From NCBI GenBank assembly GCA_907163375.1, contig CAJQUW010008711.1, positions 62,001 through 126,000 on the forward strand: 64,000 nucleotides of DNA. The letters run 5' to 3'. A program made the position numbers and the translations under genes. The DNA is from Prostheceraeus crozeri (lineage: Eukaryota > Platyhelminthes > Polycladida > Euryleptidae). Below are positions 1 through 12,560 of this stretch, in pieces. The stretch's first letter is position 1, and the number at the start of each line of letters is the position of its first letter. Under the pieces are notes generated by a model, which ran no database searches, was not told the origin of the DNA, and saw only the letters and a program-made list of their open reading frames with translations.

Positions 1-2555
1 ATACGTTTTGATCCGTTGTCGTATGAAGACGTGTGAGACAATTTCGGGAGTATGCTTGATTGTATTGAGATAATTAAGTCGTACTAAATACAGCTAAGGT
101 AAATTATTTTTGAAAATATGCTTCAATTGAAAACATTATGAGATACTATAATATTGTGGTACTATCTCAACTATTTTATATATATATTCTGATGCTATCC
201 AATATATTGAGCAGAATAGTAATAGCAGCTGCACTTCCAAATAAACAAATGCATCAAAAACACTGATGATAGTGTTATATTATATTACATTATATAAATA
301 TATAATAATATTATTATATTATATTCATGATGAAAGCATGATAATAGATCTGTCAATTTTGTGACTTGGGATCCGCTCTTAACACAAAGCTGACATTATT
401 ACTTATGAATCTATTATGAGTAGTGCTTGTATGATTTTGCTATTATTCATGCAACAACTGCATAGATGCATTTGTGGATGAATGAAAGTGTTGACTACAA
501 CTTCACATGCACTGTGTTAATGATCCATCAGTTATACAAATAAATCAAAATGTTTACTTTTGTAAGAAATTGGCAAAAAGCTCGATTTTCAAAAAATGAT
601 ATTGGATGAAGGTCAAATGCTTGATGATTTTGATTAAATTTGATGAAATTCGGGTAGGTTATCAGAAGTAGGCATAGAAACCAAAATTCACATTAAGTTA
701 GAATCGCAGCTATTGGAGCAATATCAAAACTGTCTAGGGAATCCAGGATCCTTCCATCTCAGGTAAAATAGGGTCAAAGTAATCGGATGTCTGACACAAT
801 ATTTAGAGGAACTTGACTGCAAAATTATGTCATAAATTCATATTTTCATTATATTCTAGGTTGCATGCAAGTGCTTGGCATGCAGATGCTGGCACAGCGG
901 GGACGAGGATCTGTTTTTAGTTTGAAAAATTTGATAGTCATAGGGAATTCAGATCAGTGTTAAAATTGTTTGAGTTAAAGCGTCGACCATTCGATCGACG
1001 CATGTCGCGCTTACCCTTGCTATCATACTCGCTGAAAAACAATGAAGATAAGGCACCAAATATATTTCGGTCTTCTATCGACCTTCTTCAATGGTGAATA
1101 CACAGTGTGAGTATCGATTTTAAGCTGCGGTCCGAATTTTACAAATTTGATCATTTCAATAATAATACAGTCAATATTTTGCATCATTTTATGCAATCAG
1201 CTTTGCTAACCGTCCAAATTCAACATCTCGCAAGGACTACTATATTTCTGGTAGTATTTAGCTTCCATCATTGTTAAAAGATGATGATGATGATGTCTAG
1301 AAAGATGTCCTCGCACTTCAGCAATTGAAGTACTCAATTCCGTAGCAGCCGCAAACAGATAGTGATCATGGAAGTTTGCGTAGATACAGGAAAGATTAAA
1401 ATACTTTTCTGCCTAATGTTGCTGTTTAAATAATCTGTTTATCATTATTGCAAAAATCCGCAAACCAAGAGAGATAGTCAGTAGCTTTATTAGCTTTTAA
1501 CGTTTTATCGGGGCAGTGATTGTACAAAGCAATATATAGTATGTAAACACTCTTTCAGTATATGTAGGTAAGCGGGGTAACACCAAAGGGAAAATTCTTC
1601 CTGAGCTTTCTGCTAGTGAGCACGCAGTGTCCTACGGGAAAATGGTTACAAGCTTCGGAAGATACATTCATTTATTTTACCGAACATATACATATAATAT
1701 ATTATTGCATAGTAACTGGCCTTTTTCCGCTTTTCGTGGTGTGGTTTGCTGTTCCATCCGAAACTTTGGTTTCTTTGGATGAGAGTATCGGTGAAGGCTT
1801 CGATAAAGAACGCTAATTAAATTAAGATACTTGCCTTATAATTTGAAGGTATGTCGATATTTTGAACAACTGCCAGAATACAAACGCAAGCAGTTCATAC
1901 TGAACTCTTCTTTTGCTGCTGCATATGAAATGAAAACATGCTAATCAAGTCGAAGATATTTTGCAGCGTAATAGAGTGTTATGAACTTAACGCTCAGATA
2001 ATTAAAGGATACGTGACTGAACTATTAAAGATTGATCAATTTACTAATTACTTATAAAGTGCATTTCTTGATTGATATACCTACTTAGGCTTTACTTTCA
2101 TTCATTAACATGAAAACAGAAATTTTTCATTCATGCATAAATTGATAACCATGACAAATTTCATCCAAGTTTCCTTCGATGAACTCGTACATTGCGAAAA
2201 CTTCAAAGAATGTTAAGGCTTCATCTTGATTTCCGTGAAAAGGTGAAACTTCCTTTCAAATATCAATGACAGAAAATCAAAGTATGGCGTGTTTTAGTTC
2301 CTTAAGCATGCTGACGAGAATGAATACTTCCCTAAAAATGTGAACTCCTTTCACTTACTCAAACACAACAGAATGTAGATTTATAGTTCATGTTATTTGT
2401 TTATTTCAGAGAAACCACTCGCAAAAAATCCAAAATAAAATTTGAAAGTGCATATAAATCTAAGATCCGTCTGAGGCATAAAGGACTGTAGTATTATTCA
2501 AATGTAGGATTTGCTATTGTGGTTCAAACTTCATACATGTATGTGCATGTAAACT
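1..2555. other. AT-rich DNA, no gene recognised
   Basis: No reading frame here resembles a protein I know. The stretch holds simple AT-rich runs (about 280-330) and a short GAT-repeat (about 1280-1296). A 66-codon frame at 1616-1816 has a hydrophobic middle, but it opens on GTG and looks like chance. Confidence 0.6.
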
Positions 2556-3280
2556 CAGACTTGAAAAGGTCCCGGGCGGCCTACGGGCTGGGCTTGGTTT
2601 GGTCCTGTTATTTTTGAACAGAAATAGGCCAGGCTGGGCCAGAAAGTTGTTATCTGTTTATACTTATGAAGATGTGAAAGCTAATAAATCAGATTATTAT
2701 TACAAAGATTATATTATTATTGTATTAAACGGTTTTCCATACATTGCGGTTGAGTTCTTACAGACACACGAGAATCACGCGACACTAATTCTGCAGTCCT
2801 CATCGTAATCTAGAAATAATGCAGCCACGCAATCGTAAGATCGCAATAATCGTTGAATTCGGTTGTTGTCCTATGCAAATAATTTAGAAGTGTCAAAATC
2901 GCAGTTGTCGGTAACTAAATTTAGAGAGATTAATCGATTGTATTGACTGGACGCGTTTAACAGCTGGACATTCTTTTATAATTTGAAATAAGTCGAATTG
3001 AGAAGACTTTCTTCTACATTATATAATGCAGATCCTTCTTGGCTTAGGACGAAAATCTCATTCATCAAGTTTACTAAAACAATGTGTGTGCAAGTATGAC
3101 ATTGCACCAGGGATGCGGAGTCGGAGTCCTTTCAAAATGATAGGACTCCACATCCCTGCATTGTACACGTAGTGTGGTATTACCTATACATGTACATCGC
3201 TAATGTATTAATAACTGGCCGAGTGATCCTAAGTGAAGGGGCGGGCCGGGCCTGAATATTTTGACCCATTTGCAAGACTG
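2556..3280. repeat. Possible non-autonomous DNA element with GC-rich ends
   Basis: The left edge begins CAGACTTGAAAAGGTC and runs into a GGC/GGGC-rich block (2568-2645). The right edge, read on the minus strand, begins CAGTCTTGCAAATGGGTC and also has a GGCCCGGCCCG block. The ends therefore look like imperfect inverted repeats of one element. The flanking 8 bases do not match, so the boundaries are not proven. A 51-bp hAT mini-element lies inside. Confidence 0.35.
3108..3158. mobile_element. 51-bp hAT-type mini inverted-repeat element
   Basis: The element is almost only two inverted arms. It starts CAGGGATGCGGAGTC and ends with the near-complement GGACTCCACATCCCTG, with about 11 bases between the arms. 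The flanks CATTGCAC and CATTGTAC match at 7 of 8 positions, which fits the 8-bp duplication made by hAT transposases. The same end sequence bounds the larger element at 8078-8814, so the two share a family. Confidence 0.7.
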
Positions 3281-3950
3281 TGCTGCAGACCTTTGTTGTA
3301 ATTGGAGTTGCAATAACAGTTACCATAATTAGCAATCATAACATTATCAACATATTGCAATAACATTGTTTGTTGAGTAATTGTGAACAATTACATTTTT
3401 AGCAATGTAATTAGAAAGTAATTTCAATTTCTTTACAATCAGCAGCATTAAATGTTTATGTAGCAGTTTGAATTACATCGTCGAAAAAGCGCTGCCACAC
3501 TTAGACATGCATCCGATGTACAACTACCGGCTTTTTTTAAAAGAAGACTCCATCGAAACTCATCGTCAAAATCAAAATCAAGTACCGGCGCAATGATATT
3601 CTCTCCCTCCCTGAATCCTTATTGCTGATCGTAAAATCTAAATCAGAAAACTACATAATTTCCCCCTCGGAAAAGGAAATGCATATTCATTTCAGATCTT
3701 TCCAAATGAATTTCAGAAGTTCAGATTTCAACAGCATTTTAAAAGCGCATCAATTGATTACAAATTCTGCCCAACTTGACAAAGATGAATTTAAAGACTT
3801 AACCGGAAGTACAAGCATAGCTTACTCTCGTATTGGCCATTCAGATTTTCATTATAACTTTTATCTCATGTCGCATGTAAAATAAATATTTTTTTGAATA
3901 AGTTGTACCTGCAATCAATTCATAGCATAATTTTAATAGATGACATCAAT
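3281..3950. other. No gene recognised
   Basis: An 87-codon open stretch at 3622-3885 (plus) opens on a non-ATG codon and resembles nothing I know. No repeat structure was seen. Confidence 0.5.
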
Positions 3951-4168
3951 TTACGATGCTTCAAAAAAACCGTCCGACGGCTCATATTTCCGAAGAGCCG
4001 GTGCTGAGCCAGTGTCCAACGCTTGCAGGTCGAAAATCAGATCGTCAAAATCCAAACGGCCAATTTTAATATGTGTACTTAACTTGCAATCATTCGTTAT
4101 CAAAGACAATACAATGCACCTAAATTCAGAGATGTACATGTGCACTCCGGCTTTGTCGTCTGCGGCGC
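3951..4168 (-). CDS. Possible terminal exon, unknown protein
   Basis: Read on the minus strand, this is a 72-codon open stretch ending in TAA at 3953-3951. Its composition is balanced, with acidic and aliphatic residues, as in real protein (for example KIGRLDFDDLIFDL followed by ALDTGSAPALRKYEP). Just upstream is a good splice acceptor: a T-run then CAG ending at 4169. A strong donor-like ATG|GTAAGT lies near 4289, but the frame before it does not join cleanly, so the upstream exon is unknown. An ATTAAA variant poly(A) signal follows the stop by about 15 bases. I do not recognise the protein. The plus strand is also open over much of this stretch, so chance or an old repeat remains possible. 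Confidence 0.3.
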
Positions 4169-4299
4169 CTGAAAAAATGGCACTCTTTCCTTCGATTTTG
4201 AAACAAGCACTTCACGAAAACACTAAATTCGATCATAGACAGGTCATTTCTCTTGCCATCGGCTTAATCCTCAAAAGAAAACTTACCATAAAGAGATTC

Positions 4300-7080
4300 A
4301 GTCTCAGCACGAGTTTAGGGTCGTGACTATGAATTTTGACACGAAATAGAGATGTAGTCATTACTTTTGAATAAGTGAATATTCTGACAGTGAGAGATGA
4401 AGTGCCGGGAATGCACCACAACATATTCTATAAAGGAGACCTAGTGACGGATGAGCGATTGAGAACATTTTGTGGCGACTTCGACCGATTGATTGACTTT
4501 TCCATTGCAGATTACATTGACTTGCTATTAGCTAGGTCTCTGTAAAAGAATTATGACACCTGCAGAAATACATTGCTAATGAAATACAACTTATGCATGA
4601 AATAACATGAAAGCATGTAGGCCTTGTTTGATATATTCTGCTAGTGAGACACTCAAAGTATATCTTCTGTCGTCATTTTCAAAAATGTTGAATCAACAAT
4701 ACATCAAAGGTAAAGCATGAAATTGGGACCTTTGACTTCTCAGGATCCTGAAAAATGACAAGTTTTAGGATGATACTTGGCTGAAAGGCACAGCAGATAT
4801 TTTTTGGGAACCTTCTCATAATCTCAACTCGATTTCTGAAAATGGATGACATCAATGAGGTAACCAGTTCTCCTCAAATTGCAATGACGGATTTGGAGCT
4901 TTATAATCTCAAGTGCTCTGAGTTTACTTAAAACACGAGCATACTACTTCTCGTCTGCTCGTATCATTATTGTAATATTACCAACATTTAATTCCTGATT
5001 CGCACTTAATTAGCAACAATTATATTTCGTCGTTATCATTTATGGTATCAACAATTCTAGATCAGGGGTTCTCAAAAAGAAGAAGGGGGTAAGAATGAAT
5101 ATTAAGACGCTTGCATTTGTTGATTCCTAAAATTCTCTTTAAAAGAAGATAGTTGTGAAGAATTGCAGAAAAAGAAGCTTCTCAGGCAATTTTTATCTTA
5201 ATAAGGAAATTGACATCAAAGGAATGAGCACATGCAACTTAAATCACTGTTTGTGAATTGCTGATTTAATAATTCTGCCTATGAGTCAATTCTCTTGTAT
5301 TCTTTAGCCGAGCTCCTTATATTATCGCTTCCATTGCTCAGCAACTTTGCCTAACTCAACCTGTTTCGACCTGTTTTGGTCTGTTCCCCAAACGTTGGTA
5401 TATTACCCAGAACCGCTCCCCATAAGCAGACCTGCAATCATTCAATTTCAATACATCTTGTGTGCATATGCATTGAGAGAAAATGCCAGCTCATAAGTTT
5501 ACACTGTATAGAAGTACACTGTATACTGTTAGAAGAGACGGTAGAAGTAAGGTACTGTTTAAAACAAATTGAAGGAAACAAAAATCATGTGCTGCATCAA
5601 AGAATACCAAAGAAGCTGCGAAGTCAATACAGGGTCCCACTCAGCAGAACTCTTCAAAGAAAAAACTCTTTCTTCCCGCACACCACCTCTCTATTGAATT
5701 CTGACTTGCGCATTATGCGCCATGTATGTACTTAATTTGCAATGTTTGTGATTGATTTGATTTTTATTTTTGAGAATATAAACATATTATTACATTATAC
5801 ACGTGCAAGTTTGCGTGCATATTTGAGATGCAAAAATTTGGAGCGCGGTAGAACACAATAATAAGAAGGTTGCACATACAATTCCGAAGGGCTTTTATGT
5901 CAGGGTAAGTCCAAGCAACTGTGATATTTTGATTTGATGTGAAGCTGAAAATTCGCTTTCTCAGAGATACGCTGTCCACAAAGGAATGAGGAGAGAGATG
6001 TGTATGCGGAAGTTGGACAAAACTTCAAGGGAAGGCTAACAGAAGATCCAGGTTACTGAGAGGTGAAGATTCAAGCAACTCAAGACAATTCAACTGAATT
6101 GATTCCTTGAAGACAATTCAATGCCTTAACTGTAGAACTATCGTGCAATTCTATGAGGTCCTCGGCGACCTTCACTTCAGAATCAATACCTCCGAAGCTT
6201 TTTTAGGGAAGTACATAGATATCGAAGTTGCACTTCAAACTGTCCAGATGATAAGAATGTCCATGATGATGCACTTCTTGTCTGCATATTGATGCCAATT
6301 AGTGTTGATACACTGCATCGAGAAGGGATGAGGTTATGCACTTCCAGCTTGCTTTTTCAGAGATCCAGCTTCAACGAGGCCATATTCAGCTCACCTAAGC
6401 GAAGAAGACGTACACTCCTTCTCCCACCGATACAATTTTTATATTGTGTCAAGACTTTCCCCCAAGGGATAATGATCAAAAAGTATTTTATTTACGATGC
6501 AGAATCATCAGAACAAAAATGACATTCAGCATAACTGTCGTGCTTGCAAGGTTCAATGGTGAGAATATCATATCATTGTTCGACAAACGAAAGAAATAAT
6601 GAGTAACCTACTTAGTTTAGAATATTGTCATAGCAAAAGCCTGCCCACACACATGTGCAATCACACAACTGCTGAAACCTACGAATATTCACCTTTCATG
6701 GTTGGATGTTCCTGCACGATATTCCTCTACTGATTTTATCACAATCCGAAGAAGTTTTTGATAAATATAATTCATGCTTTTGATTTGCGAAAATGTTGTA
6801 TACTGAATTACCCCTCGCATGGATACTCAACAAAATTGAAAATGCAAAATTTAAAGGCTGGATAAAGACTCCCGTAGCGAAATCAGAACGTCAGTAATAT
6901 CCAACAATTGTGTTATCAAGTAAGCGAAGTTAATGTGGCTATATCTGAAGTTCGCTCATTAGGAGGATTAAATCTTTAAATGAAAACGGTGCACTTTTGG
7001 TGGCACGACTCTCGAAAGTCGAGCGCAAAAGGGCAGTCGGGATGTTGGATTCTGGTTGCTCCCTCACACGAATAACCTCA
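4300..7080. other. No gene recognised
   Basis: AT-rich DNA. At 5064 the sequence CAGGGGTTCTCAAA looks like a solitary hAT terminus, but I found no partner end. The frames at 5376-5735 (plus) and 5764-5979 (minus) match nothing I know. Confidence 0.5.
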
Positions 7081-7089
7081 CATTCCAAT

Positions 7090-7870
7090 TTGGCTGTCTC
7101 AACAATGCATGGCCTCAGACAGCGAGCTGATGAGACTGAGGCTACCGACGACCTTCCCCGCCATGGTGCCCTATGAATAACAACACTGAACAAAGAACTG
7201 CACATACATCTGCAACATGGGCTGCAACCAGCGACTCGCACTGCAGATGAAGCAACTGAACTGCATTCATCGAATCACAGGTCATATATAGTGCCCAGCA
7301 GGCCATGAGAGCTCGCTTTAATGGCACAGTGAATTCACTGCACTCCCGCGCTCAATGATCATTGGAGTGCCACCCCACGTCATTGGATTACGGCCCGAGT
7401 AGCCAGGCGTGCGCAGAGATGGAGAACTGTGCTTTTCACTGACGAGTCGAGGTTCTGTCTGTTGTCGGAGATGGAAGTCTCCAAATTTGGTGGAGACGTG
7501 ACGAGAAGTATTCAAGCTGCTGTGCGCTGAAAGTCACATTGAAAGTCAAGTCCACATTGTTGACAGGACGATTTGCTGTTTATCCAGGGCGACCTCAGCG
7601 CCAGACATTGCGAATTTTTTCGCCGCTGTTGATGAACAATACCTGGTAGCATGACCTCACCCTGCAGCTCGGGAATGATCGGTCTAATGCTGCACACTGC
7701 ACGTACATATTTTTCCCACTGAAGACGTGCATGTGATACTTTGGCCACATTACTCACCCAACTTGCTTCCGATCGAGCTCCTCTGGGACCACTTAGACAA
7801 GTCTGATCACTTGGCTTTCCACCCAAAAGCCTACCACCACCTCCACCAACCACTTATGGAGGAACGGAGT
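7090..7870 (+). pseudogene. Decayed Tc1-like transposase
   Basis: Three pieces of a Tc1-type DD34E transposase can be read on the plus strand in different frames. Around 7100-7260 lies the remnant of the DNA-binding part, with stops. At 7381-7530 is the start of the catalytic core, RWRTVLFTDESRFCLL, where TDE carries the first Asp. At about 7725-7800 is the end of the core, WPHYSPNLLPIELLWDHL, the equivalent of the family's WPxxSPDLxPIExLWD with the catalytic Glu present. The middle Asp region (about 7670) is barely visible. Several stops and frameshifts separate the blocks, so it cannot make transposase. I could not find convincing terminal inverted repeats. The region is more GC-rich than its surroundings. 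Confidence 0.75.
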
Positions 7871-8077
7871 AGCTTCAACTAGTCAAAGATTCAACTTTTG
7901 GTATCCTCTGCGCAGAAGATGAGTCACTGTAAGAGACGATTCAGGAAATCAGACTCGATATTGATCTCTTATTGGTTTAGACCCTTGCGCAAGAACCAGG
8001 CAGAAAGTGTCGAGGCCTTCTATCATGCTCAATCCTAGATTCTTTGCTGATTCTATATGTTCAGTATGTCAGTGAAA

Positions 8078-8814
8078 CAGGGATGCGGAGTCCAATCACT
8101 TTGATAGGACTCCGACTCCGGGGGTTGATAGGACTCCGACTGCGGGTGGCAAGTATATATAGCCTAGTCTTTTGAAAAAAACTGGTAACTTACATCATAG
8201 ATCATTATAGGCTTACCTGAACCTATCTTTAGTGATCATTTCTGTATCAATTATCAATGAAAGTTTATCAAATGTCGTTTTAAGTTGAATGCATGCGATT
8301 CTGCTCCTCCCATCTTGTTGATGTGTGCTTCACACGGGTTTTCTCCGGTCTCTACCAGCCAGGAAATCCCCATCCTTCTCCAAAAAATATATGAGTACAC
8401 TTTCGATTTTAATATGCGATTTGGAGGAGGAATCACACACGGTTAACGTGAGGGTAAAAGGTTATGTTCTCAAACAAACTAGTATTTAATTTTTTCTTTT
8501 AATTTGACGTGACCTTTGGTGCGTAAGTGTGATGGAGGCTAGGAAGGCTTGTCTTCTCCGCTAAATCGCCGAGTGAAAAGACAATCCTTTTCACACTATC
8601 ACGGTTCATTCCCTGAACTATTACAAGCTTTACATGCAGCAGTGTCTCTGTACTTTTGTTTGACAGAGAAAGTTGACATCAAAACAGAGACAGCTATGCA
8701 CGAGGATAAAAAATTTGTTTGTATTACATGTATATTTCGGGTCTAGTTGATAGGTCATTTGATAGGACTCCAGTAAAAATGATAGGACTCCGGGACTCCG
8801 ACTCCGCATCCCTG
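8078..8814. mobile_element. hAT-type non-autonomous element
   Basis: The left end CAGGGATGCGGAGTCC and right end GGACTCCGACTCCGCATCCCTG are inverted repeats. The flanks CAGTGAAA and CAGTGAAT match at 7 of 8 positions, which is the expected hAT target duplication. The short motif GATAGGACTCC recurs near both ends (8107-8150 and 8759-8790), as subterminal repeats do. At 737 bp it is far too short to hold a full transposase. It keeps one fragment that may come from the transposase N-terminus (8254-8436). Confidence 0.75.
8254..8436 (-). pseudogene. Possible BED-finger remnant of a hAT transposase
   Basis: The minus-strand frame has SKVYSYIF near its start and AFNLKRHLINFH at its end. That spacing is like the BED zinc finger at the N-terminus of many hAT transposases (SxVWxxF ... 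NLxRHLxxxH). The Cys pair of a working finger is not visible. Its position inside an element with hAT ends makes the reading plausible, but the match is short. Confidence 0.4.
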
Positions 8815-11420
8815 CAGTGAATTGATATTCTACAGCTCTGATCAACTTCAAATGTGATTGTGATGAAAGAGGACTACTTACCGTTGCCTGAAGAATTCAA
8901 ATGATTAAGAAAATGCACAACTTTGACTACTTAACAAATGTTCCATTTTTAATAAGTAGCATTGACGCAACATTTGAATTTTCAATACCTTGCTCGATAT
9001 AAAAGATGGTATGACATATTATCACATGATCATGTGACATGATTTATAGACGCGTGCTCATTACTGTCCGATGATCATTTTGTAGATTGATGAGCTTCAT
9101 TAAAAGTTATTATCACACAAAATGTTTGTAACAAGTTCAGTTATTCGATAAAAGACACTTTACAAATTTAGTTATTAATTTGACCTTCTATTGAGCCAAA
9201 TTCAGCGATTTTTGATGGAAAGCCTGAACATGCGCCAGAACTAAAAGTCACAGAAGTGTAGGTCGAACAAGTTAGTTTTGAGCTTAAGAACGCCACAGGA
9301 AAAAATGTGACAAGAATAGAATCTTCTTCTCTACGTAAGGATGGGGTCAACATAGAAAGACAGGACTTGCAACAACGAAAAAAACCATGATTCTAAACTT
9401 CGGATCTTTTTTTATAATCCGCCCACCATCAACGTTAAATCTGTGCGCTCATAAAGAATCTGCCCACCAATTATAGACGAGTTCTACTGTATTCTTGACG
9501 CTCTGTAGCTGATTTGGTGGCAAGTGCATCATAAACTTGCTATCGTTAAGTGCGCTCTTAGCCGACAAAAGACGTCGAGATAGGGAGTGCAATCCAGAGA
9601 TCACGGGAAATTTTCGGAAGTACAGCGTGTTCGACAGTGTCTAATAATTTCGAATATATAACTTTGATGATGTTGTTTGTTTGGCTTTGGCGCAATAATG
9701 ATGAACGTATGCAATTGCCGTGTAGTGCAATATAATAACTAAATTTTTTAATTAGAATTGCAAATTACAGATTAACGGTCAAGTTGGGCATTATATCAAT
9801 AGTAATTACAGAAGACATCATTAATGTTCAGACACTTCATTTCACGGAGAGCTTATAAAGCGGTAAAATCATCTTTACACTGATTAGCTACATATTCAAT
9901 TAATAAGTAAAACATATAGCAATGCACTGAGCGATAGGCCTGCACGCATTAGCAAGTAACAACTACGCTCAAGAAGCAACGAGTACGCAGTAACAAGTAG
10001 TCGGTAGCTAGTAACACACACATATTTTTCTATGGCATGTTGAAACTCGTCTTTTGTTGAATCCAGACAGGAATCTTTACATAGGGCGCGCCGGAGATAA
10101 GGTCGCGCTCATAGAGTAAGTGGGTAGAGTTTCGACTTAAAAAGTATCTGTAAACAGTAAAAATCAAAGATATTTAATATTATGAAGGACTAGATAGGAA
10201 ATAGACGTGTTTTTGTGTGCAACGAAACCAGTGAAAATCAGTTGATATTGCATGAATTTGAAAATATTTGTAAGGGAGCAACAAATGTTTCTTTTCATGA
10301 CCTCTTTTTAGTAATTACAGAGCCAAAACGCATTTTAATAATAAATCAAGGAATTTTTATACATGTCTGAAAACAGCGTCCAAATTGCGACAAATAATAG
10401 TCTATTCTACTTTTTCAGATGTCTTGCAAAACCCAGTTGTAAATAAGAGCACCCTGTTGATACAATTCTTTCAATAAGACTTCATTGCATTATTAAATCT
10501 GAAGAGCGCATGTTATATAGGAATAGCACAAATGAAAACCAATTGTTTCATTCTTAGATAAAAGCAGAGTGAAGCTCACTTACAATTCACCTAATACATG
10601 ACTAAATGACTGTTCTGAACAGAAAAATGAACATCATGAAATATATGAAAATTTTTACTTTTGATCATGCAGATTGTTTCTCTGTAATAAGCACGAAGCC
10701 TGGCTATGGTTGTACATGTACATCGTTGCTGTGCCCACCGTTGCCCGGCCACGCCAAACGAGATTGCCAAGCTTAGCAATAATCTAACGTGTAAATGTAA
10801 TTTTGCAGTAAGAAATTACATGATACAACAGAAAAAACATATATGAATTATCAGAAAATTTGATATAAAATTGGCTTAAGCAAATTAAAACAAACGATAT
10901 ATGTTATACGCATGTTATACAATGCACATTGACAGCATCTTTGACATTGACAGACATCCGATGATCGATTCCACTTGGACCTAAAATGCCCTCAATTAAT
11001 TATTTGCAATACATGGATCCATGTTGTAGTTTCAGCCTGGTGAATAGCTCGAAGAGCGTTCTTGACATGGGTGAGCCTTATAGCCAATTCTTCAGTGTAA
11101 TAATCGGATTCTCACTGAATTTGTTAATGGTTATGAATTCTACAGAGGGAGTTGAGTGTTCATCAGTCTTCATCTGAATATTTTTTCTTCCAAATTGATA
11201 GTACTGCACTAAATTGCTGTATCACCGCTCTCATCTTTAACAATTTTTTTCAGAGAAACTACTGAACGAATATTCTTGAAACTTATCATATAGTATCAGT
11301 GAATTGTGCTTTACATCATGTGCCATTTCCAAGGCTTTTTGTCGCATTGCACACCGTACAGCCGACAAAACAGCAATTTCGCCCCATTGCCGTAATGCTT
11401 TTTTTGCCACGATAAAGACC
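8815..11420. other. No gene recognised; one repeat fragment
   Basis: AT-rich DNA. Positions 10124-10160 (GGTAGAGTTTCGACTTAAAA onward) resemble 63612-63645, the leading part of the repeat that ends this window. The plus strand at 9190-9400 has a fairly protein-like frame with one internal TAG, but I recognise nothing in it. Confidence 0.5.
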
Positions 11421-11494
11421 GTACTAAAATGGGTTCAAATTTAGGCATCTATTTCTCATCTAGCCCTTTTAAACAATTAAATATCTTTGGTAAA

Positions 11495-11860
11495 AATATT
11501 TATATGAAAATATTCTTTTTGTGGAGATTACGTTCCTGTGGTCCAAAACATTATTTGGGCAGTTTTAAAAATGCTAATTTTTTTCAAATAATATATACTA
11601 TTGATATGAACACGATATACAAGTGGCATGAAACATGTTGGATATCAGAAGGAATGAATATATGCCAACAAACATCGTACTCAAGCGGAAATTATAATGC
11701 AATTTCATGATCCGCATTTATAATGGAAGTCTTCATGAAAAGTCGAGATCTATTGTGGTTTTTTGGCTAAAATTCAAAAAAATAAATTTAATCTGAAAAT
11801 TTAATTCAATTTTCACTGGCATGATTTCATGATTCACTAAATTTATGTTTCATTACTTTA
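11495..11860 (+). repeat. Dispersed repeat, copy A
   Basis: This stretch matches 63655-63985 in the same orientation. Shared blocks are the GGAGATTACGTTCC / GGAGATCACGTTCC segment, ATGAAACATGTTGGATATCA / ATGAAACAAGTTGGATATCA, GAAGTCTTCATGAAAA / GAAAGTCTTCATGAAAA, and TTCAATTTTCACTGGCATGATTT / TTCAATTTTCACCGGCATGATTT. The copies differ by many substitutions and small gaps, so they are old. No coding capacity or family name is recognised. Confidence 0.65.
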
Positions 11861-12464
11861 TTTTTTTACTACTATTTTTTATTAATTCATTATATTTTTC
11901 TCTACCTGGTAGGTTGCTTGTGATATGATCTAAAGAAGATACTCTTGAGGTTGAGCATGAAAGTAATAGAAACCTATCGAATTGCTAATTTCACAAACAT
12001 TAACTCTCCAACGCTGTCATTACATGAAGGATCTGTAAAATGCTGTCATTCCTTCTGTATTACTATCATGATCAGTCAGCTCCGTGGTAATTTCTTCAAA
12101 ACTGCAAAAAATTCCATGTTTCACATTTGGTAACAATATCCAACTGTGTTCACCACGAGTTAGTTTAATAAAATCGAAACTGCATACCCAATGGTTATTT
12201 AATAAATGCTGAGTTGGTATTCTACTCAATATACCTACTCTATGGACGCGCTAAAATGCAACCTAAAATGCCAGTCGGAGGATTCAGTTTTTAGAAGATT
12301 TGGAATGTCTGGGCGCGCACGATCAATTCTGCAAAACATGTAACGATACCAGTCTGTAGTGAAATTACGTTACTATCCATACACTTCCGTATTTCCAACT
12401 TCATCACTGTAGAGCCTGTCATGGATTTCTTATGCTCAGAGACCCAAAATGTCGACTTTTGGTG

Positions 12465-12560
12465 ATTATGGTAAAATCCCGGGATCGCGGATTCTGTAAT
12501 GCCGAAATCCCGTGATCAGGAAAATAACTCGGGATTGCAATCCCTATTCGAGCAATACCG
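12465..12560 (+). repeat. AATCCCGGGAT-type repeat, outlying copy
   Basis: AATCCCGGGATCGCGG, AATCCCGTGATC and CGGGATTGCAATCCCTA occur within 90 bases. The same words recur in the cluster at 39.7-43.0 kb, so this looks like an isolated member of that family. Confidence 0.45.

Noticed and set aside
5064-5090. hAT element start CAGGGGTTCTCAAA
   Set aside because: No matching second end or target duplication found nearby.
9168-9400. Possible decayed exon on the plus strand
   Set aside because: Composition is protein-like, but an internal TAG, no splice signals and no recognisable motif leave nothing to support it.
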